Below the pieces are notes generated by a model. It was not told the origin of the DNA and searched no databases. It saw nothing but the letters and a program-made list of their open reading frames with translations. From positions 104,811,693-104,875,692 of the forward strand of contig NC_080166.1 in the NCBI RefSeq assembly GCF_950295315.1: DNA of 64,000 nucleotides. The letters run 5' to 3'. Made by a program: the position numbers and the translations under genes. This document shows, one piece after another, positions 21,161 through 33,229 of the stretch. Position 1 is the stretch's first letter. Every line of letters begins with the position of its first letter. The DNA is from Erinaceus europaeus. Lineage: Eukaryota; Chordata; Mammalia; Eulipotyphla; Erinaceidae.

Positions 21161-22594
21161 AAAAAACAACAAATATTTAGTGCCTCATACCTTAAAAACA
21201 CACATGTATAGTGACACAAAACCCTTTTTTATATCTTATAAAAAGAAAAAAAAAGCCAACACAGATCATTTGAAGATATCTTCCCTTAAGTAAGTCTCTT
21301 GCCTTTTTCTCTGTGACTTTTGTCAAGGTGGAATTCATGGCATGTTATCTCTCACACAGAATATCTCCTTATGTAAGGGTACCACCGCTGATTACCATCT
21401 TGAAGTCTCAGTAATGCTGCATTTTCATTTTTCATTGCCCCTCGAAAATTATGTAGCTATTCCTACTTCCCTATTTCTCAATCATCCACTTCAATATTAT
21501 AATACTACATTTGATAAAGCAATAACATTCAGATTAGGTAGCTAATATAAGGGAACACTCAATTTAAAATGTTCATTCAGCAAAATAAGATGCTGGTGGA
21601 AATTTTGAAATTATGAATCACTAGTAATTTCTGTGGCATCAATCATAAATTTCAATGAACATATTTTGCATGTCAGAGACTATATGATGTATGTAGGAGG
21701 GGAAAATGTAAGGAGGTTCAATAACTCAAGTGCATGTTTGATTTTACAGTAACAATTTCAAAACCATTATTTGGGGAAGGAATGAATAAGAATGATATCT
21801 ATAGAAATATACATTTAGCAGAGGGACTTTTTTAATACAGGAAGTATTTTATTCTATATTTTGTATTCTATAATATTGAGAGTATGTTCTACTCCAAATG
21901 CCCCTTTCACTCCAAATTGTGCTCTTGTCATGTGCTTCTTTCTAAGTCCTGTACACAGTTACACTATAATAGAGAAAATGACTAGAAAAAATGTTTTATA
22001 GAAGGAAAATCTATAAATAATAGAACTTTCTTTTCTGAAATGAAATTCATATTTTTATATAAATATATACTTGTATGTATCCTTTTGCTCTATAAGTCCT
22101 ACGCAGAAAGATCTCACACAGAACAGCAGCAATCATTTTTGTTGATCAATGCTTCCTCAGTACCAGAAAAAAGACAAGCCAACTTTAGAAATCCAGATTC
22201 TAGTTCACATGAGTTCTACCCAGGATGTTTTTTTTTTCTTTTGTGTTTTCACCATGTGCAGTTCATTTATAGGAAATGAATGCCATATGGTTTTGATTCA
22301 TTTATACTCGACTCATAAAAGCACTTTGCTTAAGGAGATATCTGATGTCCACCAAATCGCTGAACCTTTTACAAGCCATTTTATAAAAACCAGGAAGTTA
22401 TATTTTGTTAGCATATGAAATTAAATACCAAATGACTCATATTTTTAAGTCTCTTAAATTTATGAATGTATGTATATGTCATAATATATAGTGGGACTGT
22501 TATATATTTATTTTCTTACTTATAGGATTTTGTTTACAAAATCTTAACAAAATTAAGAATTGAAAAATTTATTTCCAAAGCTCAATTTAAAAAC
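21161..22594. other. Single-copy AT-rich DNA
   Basis: No repeat family is recognised. Overlapping 79- and 89-codon frames at 22040-22418 lack recognisable domains. Confidence 0.6.
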
Positions 22595-22604
22595 ATTCTA
22601 CTGA

Positions 22605-22755
22605 TGTGGTCCGGGAGGTGGTGCAGTGGTAAAGTTTTGGGCTCTCAAGCATTAGGTCCCAAGTTTGATCCCCAGCAGCACATGTGGCAGAGTAATATCT
22701 TGTTCTTTCTCTCTTCTCCTATCTTTCTCATAAATAAATAAAGTCTTTAAAAAAA
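22605..22755 (+). mobile_element. SINE-C copy with perfect 10-bp TSD
   Basis: The head GTGGTCCGGGAGGTGGTGC, B-box-like CAAGTTTGATCCCC, CAGCACATGTGGCAGAG and a TTCTCTCTTCTCC tract ending AATAAATAAAG define the family. ATTCTACTGA is repeated at 22595-22604 and 22756-22765. Confidence 0.9.
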
Positions 22756-22804
22756 ATTCTACTGAGTTACATAGTTAATTCATTATTTATTCTTTTTGAA
22801 ATTT

Positions 22805-23094
22805 TTAAAAATTTCTTTATTTTCCCTTTCATTGCCCTTGTTTTTTTATTGTTATAGTAATGATTATTATTGTTGTTGTTGATGTCGTTGTTGTTGGATA
22901 GGACAGAGGGAAATGGAGAGAGGAGGGGAAGACAGAGAGGGGGAGAGAAAGATAGACACCTGCAGACCTGCTTCACTGCCTGTGAAGTGACTCCCCTGCA
23001 AGTGGGGAGCCAGGGGCTCAAAGTGGGATCTTTATAACAGTCCTTGTGCTTTGCACCACTTGTACTTAACCCATTGTGCTACCGCTCAACTCCC
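22805..23094 (-). mobile_element. SINE-A copy without hairpin module
   Basis: CATTGCCCTTG, GTTGTTGGATAGGACAGAGG, CCTGCAGACCTGCTTCACTG, an inverted B-box GGGGCTCAAAG and head CTACCGCTCAACTCCC form a complete copy. TGAAATTT flanks it at 22797-22804 and 23095-23102. Confidence 0.92.
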
Positions 23095-23102
23095 TGAAAT
23101 TT

Positions 23103-24214
23103 GTTTTTTACAATTAAAATTTTTATTCATGTGCCACTCTTTCTCTGTGTAGATGTTGCATATTCTTATAGTTAAAATTTATATTCTTGAAAATAAGAGA
23201 TGCATGTAATATCTTAAAATCTGTTTCCTAAAGTGCCATCCTTGACAACTGACTTACTCATTGCTTTTATTTCAGACAGAGAGGGAGGGGTGTCACAACA
23301 CTGCTATACCTTCCAAGGACCTTTCTCCAGTGCTATGACATTCTTATTTAGTTGCATTCCACTAAAATGACAAAGGAACCTTTGGATTTAAGTTTGGTGA
23401 AAGTACATACTCCACCATTCTCCCACATGATCTCAATCCTGATCCATCTTATTTCTAAAATAGAGCAACTGTTTCAGTGAACACTGCCAATTTTATTTAA
23501 TCTGTGTATAAACTAAACCTTCATAATTAATTGTATTTTATTTGGTTGCTCATAAATGAAATGGAGGGTTACCACTGATTAACTTCTAAGTTCCTAAGGA
23601 TAGGAACAGAGTATAGGACACACGGCAGGTATAACATTCTATCCCATCTATATCTGCTCTCTATGTGGAAGTGGTTTTCATGGATGTAGTATACAAAGAG
23701 ATCATAGTTCAAAAAGTCTCCAAATGGAACATGAAAAAGATCACTCAAAAGCATTCACTGTTAAATTATGGGACTAACCTACAAGTTGCTTATGTCATAT
23801 TTGTTCATAATCCATGACATAAAATGTATCCCCTATTATATAAAGTCAGAAGACTCTCTTCTCTGCCCCTCTTTCCCCTACCCCCCACCTTTTCCTTTTC
23901 AATTCTTATTTTGGATTGTGGTTGTTTAATAACGAGGGTGGTTTAAATGGAATAAATTGAAATAATTGAAGCAAGTGCTTTAGTAGTTTCATTCAAAACA
24001 TCACATTAGCCTATTTTGAGATGCTGTGTGTATAGCACTTTGAGACTATATGTATATTAAAGACACACATTGGAACATTTAATACTGTTAAGTTAATATT
24101 TGTACTTATTACTAATACTCATTTGTTATTAAGAGTTTAAAATTAGCTGAAATGACATTTCTGGTGTCCTTTATAGATAATCCTGTTTTTGATGTATTTA
24201 CTTTATTGATTTTT
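23103..24214. other. Mostly single-copy DNA
   Basis: A weak SINE-C-like relic (GACAGAGAGGGAGGGGTG... near 23262-23345) is the only repeat-like sequence. No gene evidence is seen. Confidence 0.5.
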
Positions 24215-24226
24215 CCCCAAGAAGAC

Positions 24227-24442
24227 ATTTTTTATATTATCTTTATTTATTTATTTATTGGATAAAGACAGCCAGAAATTGGGGGGGGGTGTAAGATAGA
24301 GAGGGAGAAAGTCAGAGAGACACCTGCAGCCCTGCTTCACCACTCATAAAGCTTTCCCCCGGCAGGTAGGGACCAGGGACTCGAACCTGGGTCCTTTTGT
24401 ACTGTAACATGTGCACTCAACCAGGTGCGCCAACACCTGGCC
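24227..24442 (-). mobile_element. SINE-B copy with perfect 12-bp TSD
   Basis: The inverted B-box GGGACTCGAACC and head CCAACACCTGGCCCC are near consensus. CCCCAAGAAGAC is repeated exactly at 24215-24226 and 24443-24454. A G9 run at about 24280-24289 is internal. Confidence 0.95.
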
Positions 24443-24454
24443 CCCCAAGAAGAC

Positions 24455-25289
24455 TTTTCATCCTAATGTAATAAATCATTGCCTCATTAGAAATAAATAA
24501 GTAAGTAATGTAAGAGCTTATGGACAGAGATTGAGAGCAAGTGCTTTGATGGTTTATTTGTCTTTGTTCAAAAATCTCTATATTTTAAATATGGAATCAT
24601 GCTTATTAAGACTTCTTTTATAATTTTATGTCATTGTATATCTAATCCTCAAAAATAAAAAATAAGGGCAACCCTTCTTGTTTCCTTACATAGACTAGTT
24701 TTCAAATTTGTTAACAAATACCCTAATATAATCTCACTATCTAGGTAGAACCTCATATAAGGAACAAAAAAGAAAAGAACAGACAATATATCTATAAACT
24801 GCTCTAGCTAGAGTAATTTAAAAATGTCCACCCTAGTAAATTTCAGTTCTTAGGTATCAATGTTTCTCTCCTGTGTGAAATCAGGGTCCATCTATGCTTT
24901 CCTCATGGGAGTGTAGCTTGAAACAATATCTGTAGAATACCTACCATCTGACATTGCTATATACTAGAGAAAATGTATTATGAAAACCAGAATCAAGAAT
25001 AGTGAGTAAAGAAGGTAGTTCACAATGCTTTTATTAATTCTAAGAATGAAGAAAAGAAAAATCTAATACTGAAAATAAGGGCATATGTTAGAATGGGGCT
25101 AAGTAGGTTGGAGCAATTTCTTAAGAAATAGAATTTGAGGGTGAAAGATTGTTGTAAGCACCCTGTCACTGAAAAGAAAGTTTAAGGATAATCAAGCAGA
25201 GTCAGCATTAACACTTATCTTAAATGGTAATATATTTTGTATGTTACAAAACCTTACATATAGCATTCTAGATAAAATACAATGAATAA
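24455..25289. other. Single-copy AT-rich DNA
   Basis: Nothing recognisable is seen in this stretch. Confidence 0.6.
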
Positions 25290-25309
25290 AAAAGAGAATA
25301 GGACAAGCA

Positions 25310-25480
25310 TTGGATGGGTGAAAATTAAGGGAGAAAAATCAACGAGAGAGACAGAGAGAGAGTGACCATAGGCCCAGAACCTTCCTTCAGTGTGGTGGAG
25401 GCTGGGCTAGTACCTTGGTTGTGTATGGAGCAAAAACAACATACTATCCAAGTGAGCTATTTTTCTGGCCAAATTTTCTC
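25310..25480 (-). mobile_element. Old degraded SINE relic
   Basis: GAGAGAGACAGAGAGAGAGTG followed by CAGTGTGGTGGAGGCTGGGC and a TGAGCTATTTTTCTGGCC head-like end matches minus-strand SINE-C layout at low identity. Confidence 0.5.
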
Positions 25481-27415
25481 ATTTTTAAATAAATGACATG
25501 GAGGCTTTCTTGAAGACTGTTGTCATGAGGAGATTTCAATCATATATTCAGTCTTGAATACATTCAAACCAAATGGGGATTTGTTATCAAGTAGAAACAT
25601 GAGGGCATTAGAGAATGGAGATATGGAAGGTAGCAGGGCTGCCGTAAAACTCAGTAAGACTCTTGCTGAAAGAATGTCAAGAACAGATACATCAGGGCTA
25701 GTATATGATGATACTGAATAAGCTAAAAGAATGCTAAGGATTCTAAATAAACTGACTTAGGAGGATTTTTGCCAAATGAGCTAAGTAGTAGGAAACAGGA
25801 AAGTTGGAGGGGTGGAAAATTTCAGGAAAAAAATCAATTTGGAAAAGCTTGCCTATGTGATTGAATTGCAGAGTGGCCTCTGAAAAAAAGATCACAAAAG
25901 TAATTTCCATTCTATTCAAAGTATAAATGGTAGCCAATGATAATTTTTTTTTTTATTAGAGGAGAAACAATGTGAACTTTTTTTAAGGGGGTACTTCTGC
26001 AACTATGCGGAAATTCAGAGGTTCAGGTGGGTGGTATGTTGACATAGCAATTATAGTTGATGATCAAAACTTGACTAATTTCTATAATTTTATATAGACT
26101 TATGCCCAAATATCCTTAATATGTTTTCTTTTTATACAAGCTAGTATACAAAGTGAAAAGCATGATAAATATCTATCATTCAGTTATATATATTTGTTAA
26201 AGAAATGAATTAGATTTTTCAATATTATAAAATTAGTGTTTATTGTTAATGTACATTTACTATGAAAGGAGAAAAAGTACATAGTTCAAATACAACCCAC
26301 AAAGTCTGTATAACTAAATAAAGTTTGCATCCTCATTTTTTAAGCATTCAAGTTAATCCAGGTTCTGTCATGCTTTTTAGAGCAAAATGAATTATTAAAG
26401 GGCAGGCCTAACTCTGCCACTTGATTAACAAAACAAGATGCTGCAGCTCGGATTTCTTTAGCGACATCTTATATACTCTTGCTACAGGTCAGTATCAGTA
26501 GTCTGATAAGAATTACGACCTTTTATGATGGAATAGATCCTGAGAAGTAATAGAATGCTATTTTAGAATAGTACAATAACTACTGCAGCATCATGAACTT
26601 TAGAAATGATTTTCTTCTTCATAGGATTTGCTCTACTTACAATAAAATGAATGAATTAAATCAGAAATTTCAATATAATTGAGGGGAGAAGGAGATTTCA
26701 TTATCTACTTAACTTTGAAACACTTAAAGACATTGATAAGTCAGTTAAGATATAATAATGTTACTGTAGTTACATCTTCTGTGATGGTCTTTTTAGAGAT
26801 CACAACTATAAAGCATATTGGAAAATTCTACTCTGAAAAATATATTTGAAACAAATAAAAAAGACAAAAATTTGTTTTTTATGTCATTGTATGTTTAATG
26901 TATAAATGGACATTGTTTTTACTATTTCTTTTAAATGTCCTACCAGTCATAAGCTAAAGAGGGCTTTGAAATGAGAGAGTCTTTGTTAGCTCCCCTAATA
27001 AATGACATCTACCTATGAGTGTGAAAGAACAGAAAAGATACTGTAAATTATTTGTCTATTCCTCTCAAATTAAGCATTCTATGTTAGAAATTGCAAAGGT
27101 AAGCACTAACAATGTCATCTTCCTGCTTCCTTTGTCTAAATGGCAAGTATTATTGTTAACGTTTACACATCTGATTTTTCACTAGACATTTGAGTGAATT
27201 TTTAAGTTATATAGAAACCTACAGTTCACATAGTAACACTAATTTAATATGAAGATATTCATGCAAGATAGCAATGCCCCCCTCCAAAAAAAAAAAAAAA
27301 ACTGAAGAAACATAAAGAAAAAAAGAAAGAAGTATATAAACTGAATTGCTTGGGAAAAAAGGTATTTGACAATGACATACTGACCCAAGAAAGATAGGCT
27401 ATTCTGAAGAGAAGA
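25481..27415. other. Single-copy AT-rich DNA, 1.9 kb
   Basis: No repeat family is seen. The part at about 26390-26520 is less AT-rich (GCTGCAGCTCGGATTTC, TAGCGACATC). A pure A-run lies near 27286-27301. Confidence 0.55.
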
Positions 27416-27425
27416 ATAAAATATA

Positions 27426-27646
27426 ATCTTTTTAAAAAACATTTTTTTAATATTTATTTATTGGATAAAGACAGCCAGAAATTGAGAAGAAGGGGGAGAC
27501 AGAGAGAGGAGACAAAGAGAAACCTGCAGCTCTGCTTCACCATTTGTGAAGCTTTACCCCTGCAGGTGTGACCAGGGGCTGAAACCTGGGTCCTTGTGCA
27601 CTGTAATATGTGCACTCAATCAGATGCACCACCACTTAGCCCCCTG
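27426..27646 (-). mobile_element. SINE-B copy with 10-bp TSD
   Basis: TTATTGGATAAAGACAGCC, CCCCTGCAGGTGTGACC and the head CACCACTTAGCCCC form a full copy. ATAAAATATA flanks it at 27416-27425 and 27647-27656. Confidence 0.92.
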
Positions 27647-27656
27647 ATAAAATATA

Positions 27657-28013
27657 CTCAGAAATTAAGTAAGCAACTCTAACTAAACAAATGACCCATG
27701 GATTGTTGTATTATGTGTGAAAACATGGAAGAAATTTCCCTTAGAGTTACAAAAAGAATATAAGTATTCTGCCATAGTTGGAAGGTAAACACAAATGAAT
27801 AAATGACAGAATACATTACTAATTTCTGTGTATCTCTTTTTTCATAAGAACTTTCTTCATTTCAACAAAATCATGTATTTCCACATGTATACACTGGGCA
27901 GAATGCTTGCAGTGATTTATTCTAAGTTATGCCACTAGAGAAAAATATATTTGTATGTTATCAAAATACTGGAAAAACTGTATATATTAGTATTAAATGT
28001 AATATTATAAATC
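27657..28013. other. Single-copy AT-rich DNA
   Basis: Nothing recognisable is seen. Confidence 0.6.
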
Positions 28014-28347
28014 TCTTTTTTTCCCCTTTCTTTACCGCCAGGGTTAGCACTGGGGCTTGGTGCCTGCACAATGAATCCACTGCTCCTGGAGGCCATTTTT
28101 CCCATTTTTGTTGCCCTTGTTATTATTGTTGTCAGTGCTGTTGTAGTTGTTGGATAGGACAGAGACAAATCAAGAGAGGATGAGAAGATAGAGAGGAAGA
28201 TAAAAGATAAGACACCTGCTGACCTGCTTCACCTCTTGTGAAGGAACCCCCCCCCCCCACCTGCAGGTGAGGAACCAGAGGCTCAAACTGGGATCCTTAC
28301 TCTTGTCCTTGCACTTTGTGCCATGTGCAATTAACCTGCTGTGCTAA
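28014..28347 (-). mobile_element. SINE-A copy with hairpin module
   Basis: The 3' module GCCAGGGTTAGCACTGGGG...CTCCTGGAGG lies at 28039-28093. GTTGTTGGATAGGACAGAG, a C10 run and the head TTAACCTGCTGTGCTAACC follow. The distal head bases are lost. Confidence 0.88.
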
Positions 28348-28439
28348 CCATATAAATTTTTTTTTACAGAATGTGTGATAGTGATATATAATCACTAGTA
28401 AGTAAAACACTGTGATTACTTTTTAAACAGACTGGAAGT

Positions 28440-28560
28440 AGTGCCTGGGAAGCAGTATAGTGGCTTGGGATTTGCCCTTAAAAACATGAGGTCTCAAGTT
28501 TGACCCCTTGCTTTGCATGTGTGATGCTGCAACCCCCTATTAATAAATCAAATACAGTAT
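28440..28560 (+). mobile_element. SINE-C copy
   Basis: CCTGGGAAGCAGTATAGTGG, ACATGAGGTCTCAAGTTTGACC and an AATAAATCAAAT tail match the copy at 22605, with a shorter pyrimidine tract. Confidence 0.65.
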
Positions 28561-28849
28561 AAGAAGATTTTATACTGGTCATGAAGCCCAAGAGTGTATT
28601 TGAATACCAAATACCAAGTATTCCATACAAACATTGGGGAAGTAACTATCTCAGATAGAGGTAAACATATTTTCAAAAATCAGATGCATAGGGTAGTAAT
28701 AGTGCTCCAACTAATAGCAACAGCTTCTCAGGATGATTATTTAAATTATTATAGTAGTTAAGTGCTCAGTAAAGGTAGAATCCAAGTATGAGGGACAACA
28801 TAGTTTCATTTTTAACTAGGTTGTTATTGAACATAGAACTGGTTGGGAT

Positions 28850-29077
28850 AGGGCTGGTTGGTGGTGCACCTGGTTGAGCATACATGTTACAGTGCTCAAG
28901 GACCCATGTTTAAGTCCCTGGTCCCCACCAGCTGAGGGAAAGTTTCATGAGTGGTGAAGCAGTGATGCAGGTGTCTCTCTGTCTCTCTCCCTCTCTACCA
29001 CCCACTTTCCCTCTCAATTTCTGATGTGTCCATCCAACAAATAAAGATCTAAAAAAAAAAACACATTAAAAAAAAAC
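28850..29077 (+). mobile_element. SINE-B copy with 13-bp TSD
   Basis: The head GGGCTGGTTGGTGGTGCACC, GAAGCAGTGATGCAGGTG body and a TCCATCCAACAAATAAAG tail are complete. AACTGGTTGGGAT (28837-28849) and AATTGGTTGGGAT (29078-29090) differ at one base. Confidence 0.93.
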
Positions 29078-29317
29078 AATTGGTTGGGATTTGGTATTGT
29101 TTCTGAGATATGGAAGTTTATTTCAGAGTAGCAAAGAACATTTAAAGAAATTTACACTGCAGACATATAAACAGTAGTGGACCAAATGAGTCTGGGTCAT
29201 AATTCAAGAAGAGAATTCAATATTTCCTGCAAAATTTTAATGATGGCAACAAGAAGTGAAAAACACATGAAAAAACTGTTTGATGAGTTTTTAAAATAGC
29301 AAATACAGAAGATGATT

Positions 29318-29654
29318 TTTTTTGCCTCCAGGATTGTTGCTGGGGCTCAGTGCCTGCACCATGAATCTACTGCTTCTAGAGGCTATTTTTTCCCCTTTTG
29401 TTGCCCTTGTCATTTTATCACTGTTGTGGTTATTATTGTTGTTGTTGATGTCATTGTTGTATAGGACAGAGAGAAATGGAGAGAGGAGGGGAAGACAGAG
29501 GGGGAGAGAAAGATAGATACCTGCAGACCTACTTCATGGCTTGTGAAGCGACTCCCCAGAAGTTGGGGAGCCTGGGGCTTGAACCGGGATCCTTACTCGA
29601 TCCTTGTGCTTTGGGTCACGTGCACTTAACCTGCTGCGCTACAGCCCGACCCCC
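29318..29654 (-). mobile_element. SINE-A copy with hairpin module and TSD
   Basis: The module is at 29323-29380. The body and head CTACAGCCCGACCCCC are near consensus. ACAGAAGATGATT (29305-29317) and ACAGAAGATTATT (29655-29667) flank the copy with one mismatch. Confidence 0.94.
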
Positions 29655-29667
29655 ACAGAAGATTATT

Positions 29668-31429
29668 TTCCTCCAAAAGTAAAAATGATACATCTCAACT
29701 ATGTGATAGATGCTTTAAACGTTTTTTTAAAGTAGCACCTAAAGTTAAAACTAGTGAAAATAAATATTTATATTTGTAGTAACCTGCCTGCTACCAAAGG
29801 AGAAATTAAAAAGAAATGTGATAAATTCTGTTTGGTACTCATCTGTATATAGGACAATTGTAAACTTATTGCTACCAATGCAAGTATTTTCAGATTTTTA
29901 CAGAATAATGTGGCTTCCAAAGTTTACCTTAGTTGTAAAAGATCCCAGGACACAAATACATTGCTTACAGTAAGATTGGAAAGCAAAGAATGTATTTTAC
30001 AAAATAAGTCTTTCTCAGCAGGAGTTTTTTTTTTTTTTCTTATTTTGATATCCATTGATTTCTAAAACATTCCTGGGAAGGACAGAAAAGCTTTCTTTTG
30101 TGAGAAAAAATTTTTATCTGTTTCAGATTAGTCTATTTATCAGGATTTTAATGGAAGGCAGATAATCAATTCCATTTAAACCCCCAAGGCCTTGATTTTA
30201 AGATATGGAAAGTACATTTAGTCATTAAAATCTGCCTTCCTGTTCTTTTTTTCATATTCCCCTCTAATGTAAAACAGAGGACAGAATGGAGACATTTCCA
30301 GAATAAAAACAAGACAGCCTTAAATTACTAAATATTTATATGTGGACAAATATATATCTGAAAGATATAGGATAAATAGCTAAGTGTGTGGGAGAGGAAG
30401 GGGAAGGGAGAGGTAGAAAGAAAAAAAATCAGGTGGGGAGAAAAGAGGGAAAACAGAGAATTAGCACGTATATTGCAGTATTTTTTTTGCCAAAACAGTA
30501 ACAAGCTTCAAACTATTGAGCCATGATAACAAAATGATTCTTATCTGTAGGTTTGCATAAATGAGAACTAAAAATAAACAGGAAATAAATTCAACAACAG
30601 TGGTATGTATCAATAGATAAGCATTGGGGTATTGGTGGAAACCCCTCACCCCTCTGGTTTCTTCTGGAAATGGACGGATAATCCAAAGAACATTAGACAC
30701 GAGAGCGAAAGAAAAATAAAATCCTTATTTTACTAATAATGTGAATTCAGGTAGTAACAGTAAAATGTAGCTCCCTATATTGCTGGAAAGGTGAGGGGTG
30801 TTTTGTTCATAAAGCTATGCCTTCAGAAAGTGGAGAAAAGAACTGGAAGCAACAGAGATGGGGAAAGAATCCAAAATGACTTCCTTCTGGAAAGAAAAAA
30901 AATTGGTTTATTAAAACTCAAGTAACTTTGATTGGCGGGGTCAGGGGCTAATGACTGAATCTAAGCCTGCAATTATAGTTTGAAATGATACGCATGTCAA
31001 CGAGGTGCTGTTTGAAAACAGCCAGCTCTGATAAATGGCCTCAAGGTCAAATGCTTATTGGAGAAACAGATGCCTAGAAAACAAAGAATGACACAGGTAA
31101 TGGGGTGGTTACTGCTTATGTGGCATTTTTGATGGAGAAAGATCTATCTTCTGGTTGGCAGTCATCTGTAAGGTTTCAATTTTTATTTAGTAAAACACAG
31201 TAGCATAAGCTGATAATAGTGGAAGGAACAAAATTGAAAAAAGTAAAAGAACAAGTAAATATTAAGCTATGGTGGGAAAAAATGGGGACGATTTATCTGT
31301 AGCAGCTATGTTGATACAATTAGTTAAACTCTGTGAAGTTATATCCGAAATTTTTTTTTTTTTTAAATAAAGGGAAAATACAGCAGGAGCTCAAATAGTG
31401 GTTTACCCTGGGTTAGTCAAACTTTTTTA
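29668..31429. other. Single-copy DNA with enhancer-like block
   Basis: No repeat is recognised over 1.7 kb. The block at about 30925-31160 is richer in GC and has a TCAAGGTCA nuclear-receptor-type site at 31041-31049 plus homeodomain-type CTAATGAC. It is a candidate conserved noncoding element. Confidence 0.5.
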
Positions 31430-31436
31430 CAGTAAC

Positions 31437-31999
31437 TTTTCCCCCCTTTTGTTACCCTTGTTTTTTTATTAATTTTTTAATTTATTTTTATTTTATTTTT
31501 CTCGTTTGTTGCCCTTGTTTACTGTTGCTATCATTATTACTGTTGTTGTTGATATTGTTGTCATTGTTGTTGGATAGGACAGAGAGAAATGGAGAGAGGA
31601 TAGGAAGACAGAGGGGGAAAGAAAGACACCAGCAGACCTGCTTCACCGCCTGTGAAGCAACCCCGCTGCAGGTGGGGACCCAGGGGCTTGAACCGGGATC
31701 ATTAGGCTGGTCCTTGTGCTTCGCACCATGTGTGCTTAACCCACTGCTACTGCCCACCTCCCTTTTTTTAATGGTTGTTGTGGTTATTATTGTTTTAATT
31801 GATGTCATTATTGTTGGGTGGGACAGAGAGAAATCAAGAGGGGGAGAAGACAGAAAGAGGGAGAGAAAAATAGACACCTACAGACCTGATTTACCACTTG
31901 TGAAGTGACACCCAGGCAGATGGGGAGCCAGGGGCTCTAACTGGGATCCTTGTGTTTCCCGCAGTGTGCGCTTAACCTGCTGCACTACCGCCATACCCC
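31437..31999 (-). mobile_element. SINE-A copy split by another SINE-A
   Basis: The outer copy starts CCCCCCTTTTGTTACCC (about 31441-31472), is interrupted, and resumes at about 31763 with GGTTGTTGTGGTTATTATTG through the head CTACCGCCATACCCCC. CAGTAAC flanks the whole at 31430-31436 and 32000-32006. Confidence 0.9.
31473..31762 (-). mobile_element. Inner SINE-A copy nested in SINE-A
   Basis: A second complete minus-strand copy, from TTTTTCTCGTTTGTTGCCC to the head TACTGCCCACCTCCC, sits in the T-rich 3' part of the outer copy. T-rich flanks hide the exact target duplication. Confidence 0.9.
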
Positions 32000-32006
32000 C
32001 AGTAAC

Positions 32007-32546
32007 ATTTTTTTTGTGATGTTAATGAGGTAACATGAGGAAAGTACATTATCAGTCAAGAACCCATTATATAGGCATACCTCCCTGTTCAGCAGTTTAT
32101 AGACTTGAACTCTTGTCCTTTACTCATCTCCCAAAGGCATGAACAAGTTGCCATGGCAACAGTATATTTAACAAACAATAGAAATAGTGAAGATGGCAAG
32201 TATCATTGAAGCATCAGCAGCACCGCCTAGTACCATGCTTGACACAGGCATATTTGTATCCTTGACGGGGGGGGGGGAGTTTTAATTCCTATCTTAGATT
32301 TTCCTGTTGTTATTTTTCTATTTAAATATGTGTGTAATGTATTCAGATAGTTTGTGAGGTAATGACTTGACCTTTTTCTATTATTCCTAATACAATATGA
32401 AATGTTGAATAACTAGATATGCTAATAATCTTTATTACTGTATTTCTATTACTGTATAGGTGGAATTAGAGACAGTTTTACTGTAATTATATTCAGCTTT
32501 GTATGTTTTCCCCCTACTTAACCATATCCTTGTCTAAGAATGATTT
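32007..32546. other. Single-copy DNA containing an X-box
   Basis: No repeat is recognised. The section at 32080-32250 has mixed composition and holds the palindrome described separately. A G-run lies at about 32267-32276. Confidence 0.55.
32147..32160 (+). promoter_or_regulatory. Perfect RFX X-box palindrome
   Basis: GTTGCCATGGCAAC is a perfect 14-bp inverted repeat and matches the canonical high-affinity X-box bound by RFX transcription factors. It lies in non-repetitive DNA. Occupancy is not shown by sequence alone. Confidence 0.6.
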
Positions 32547-32858
32547 TTTTTTTTTTGTCTCCAGAGTTTTGCTGGGGCTCGGTGCCTGTACCATAAACAC
32601 TGCTCCTGGAGGCCATTTTCCCATTTTGTTGCCCTTGTTGTTGTTACTGGATAGGGTAAAGAGAAATCGAGAGAGGAGGGGAAGGTAGAGAGGGGGAAAG
32701 AAAGATAGACACCTGCAGACCTGCTTCACCACCTGTGAAGTAACTCCTGACCCCCACCCCACCCATGGGGAACTAGGGACTCAAACCTGGATTGTTGCTC
32801 CAGTCCTTGCGCTTCATGCCATGTGCACTTAAGCCGCTGTGCTACCACCTGGCCCCTA
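32547..32858 (-). mobile_element. SINE-A copy with hairpin module
   Basis: The module runs from TCCAGAGTTTTGCTGGGG to CTCCTGGAGG (32561-32614). The body has a CCCCCACCCCACCC run in place of CCTGCAGG. Similar flanks TCTAAGAATGATTTT and TCTAAATGATTTT suggest a decayed duplication. Confidence 0.9.
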
Positions 32859-33229
32859 TCTAAATGATTTTCAAGTGCATTTTTGCTTTCTATCTTAATA
32901 CCAATTTGGGTTGTTTTACAAACAATCATGGGAAGATATTGCAAATTTTTGTGACATAATTTGAAATTAAATGGGTTAAGTAAATTCCCTCATCCTCTTC
33001 TTTGCATTTAAATTGTGTGGCACTTTTCTTTGGAAATGTTTTTGGAAAATGTTACATACTTCTTAGCTCATTTTTAAATGGTGTTTTATTCCTGATAATT
33101 ATAACACTTTACTTTCCCTCATTGACTTTCTCCACCACAATCAACACAACGAATGGCCTTGCTTAAATTAATACATGGTGAAATGGGTTCAAGAATGAAA
33201 ATAGAATGCCAATGTATTTTTTTTTTAAA

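Noticed and set aside
31488..31908. Overlapping 127- and 129-codon frames on both strands
   Set aside because: They lie entirely inside two nested SINEs, and similar frames recur in every SINE-A copy.
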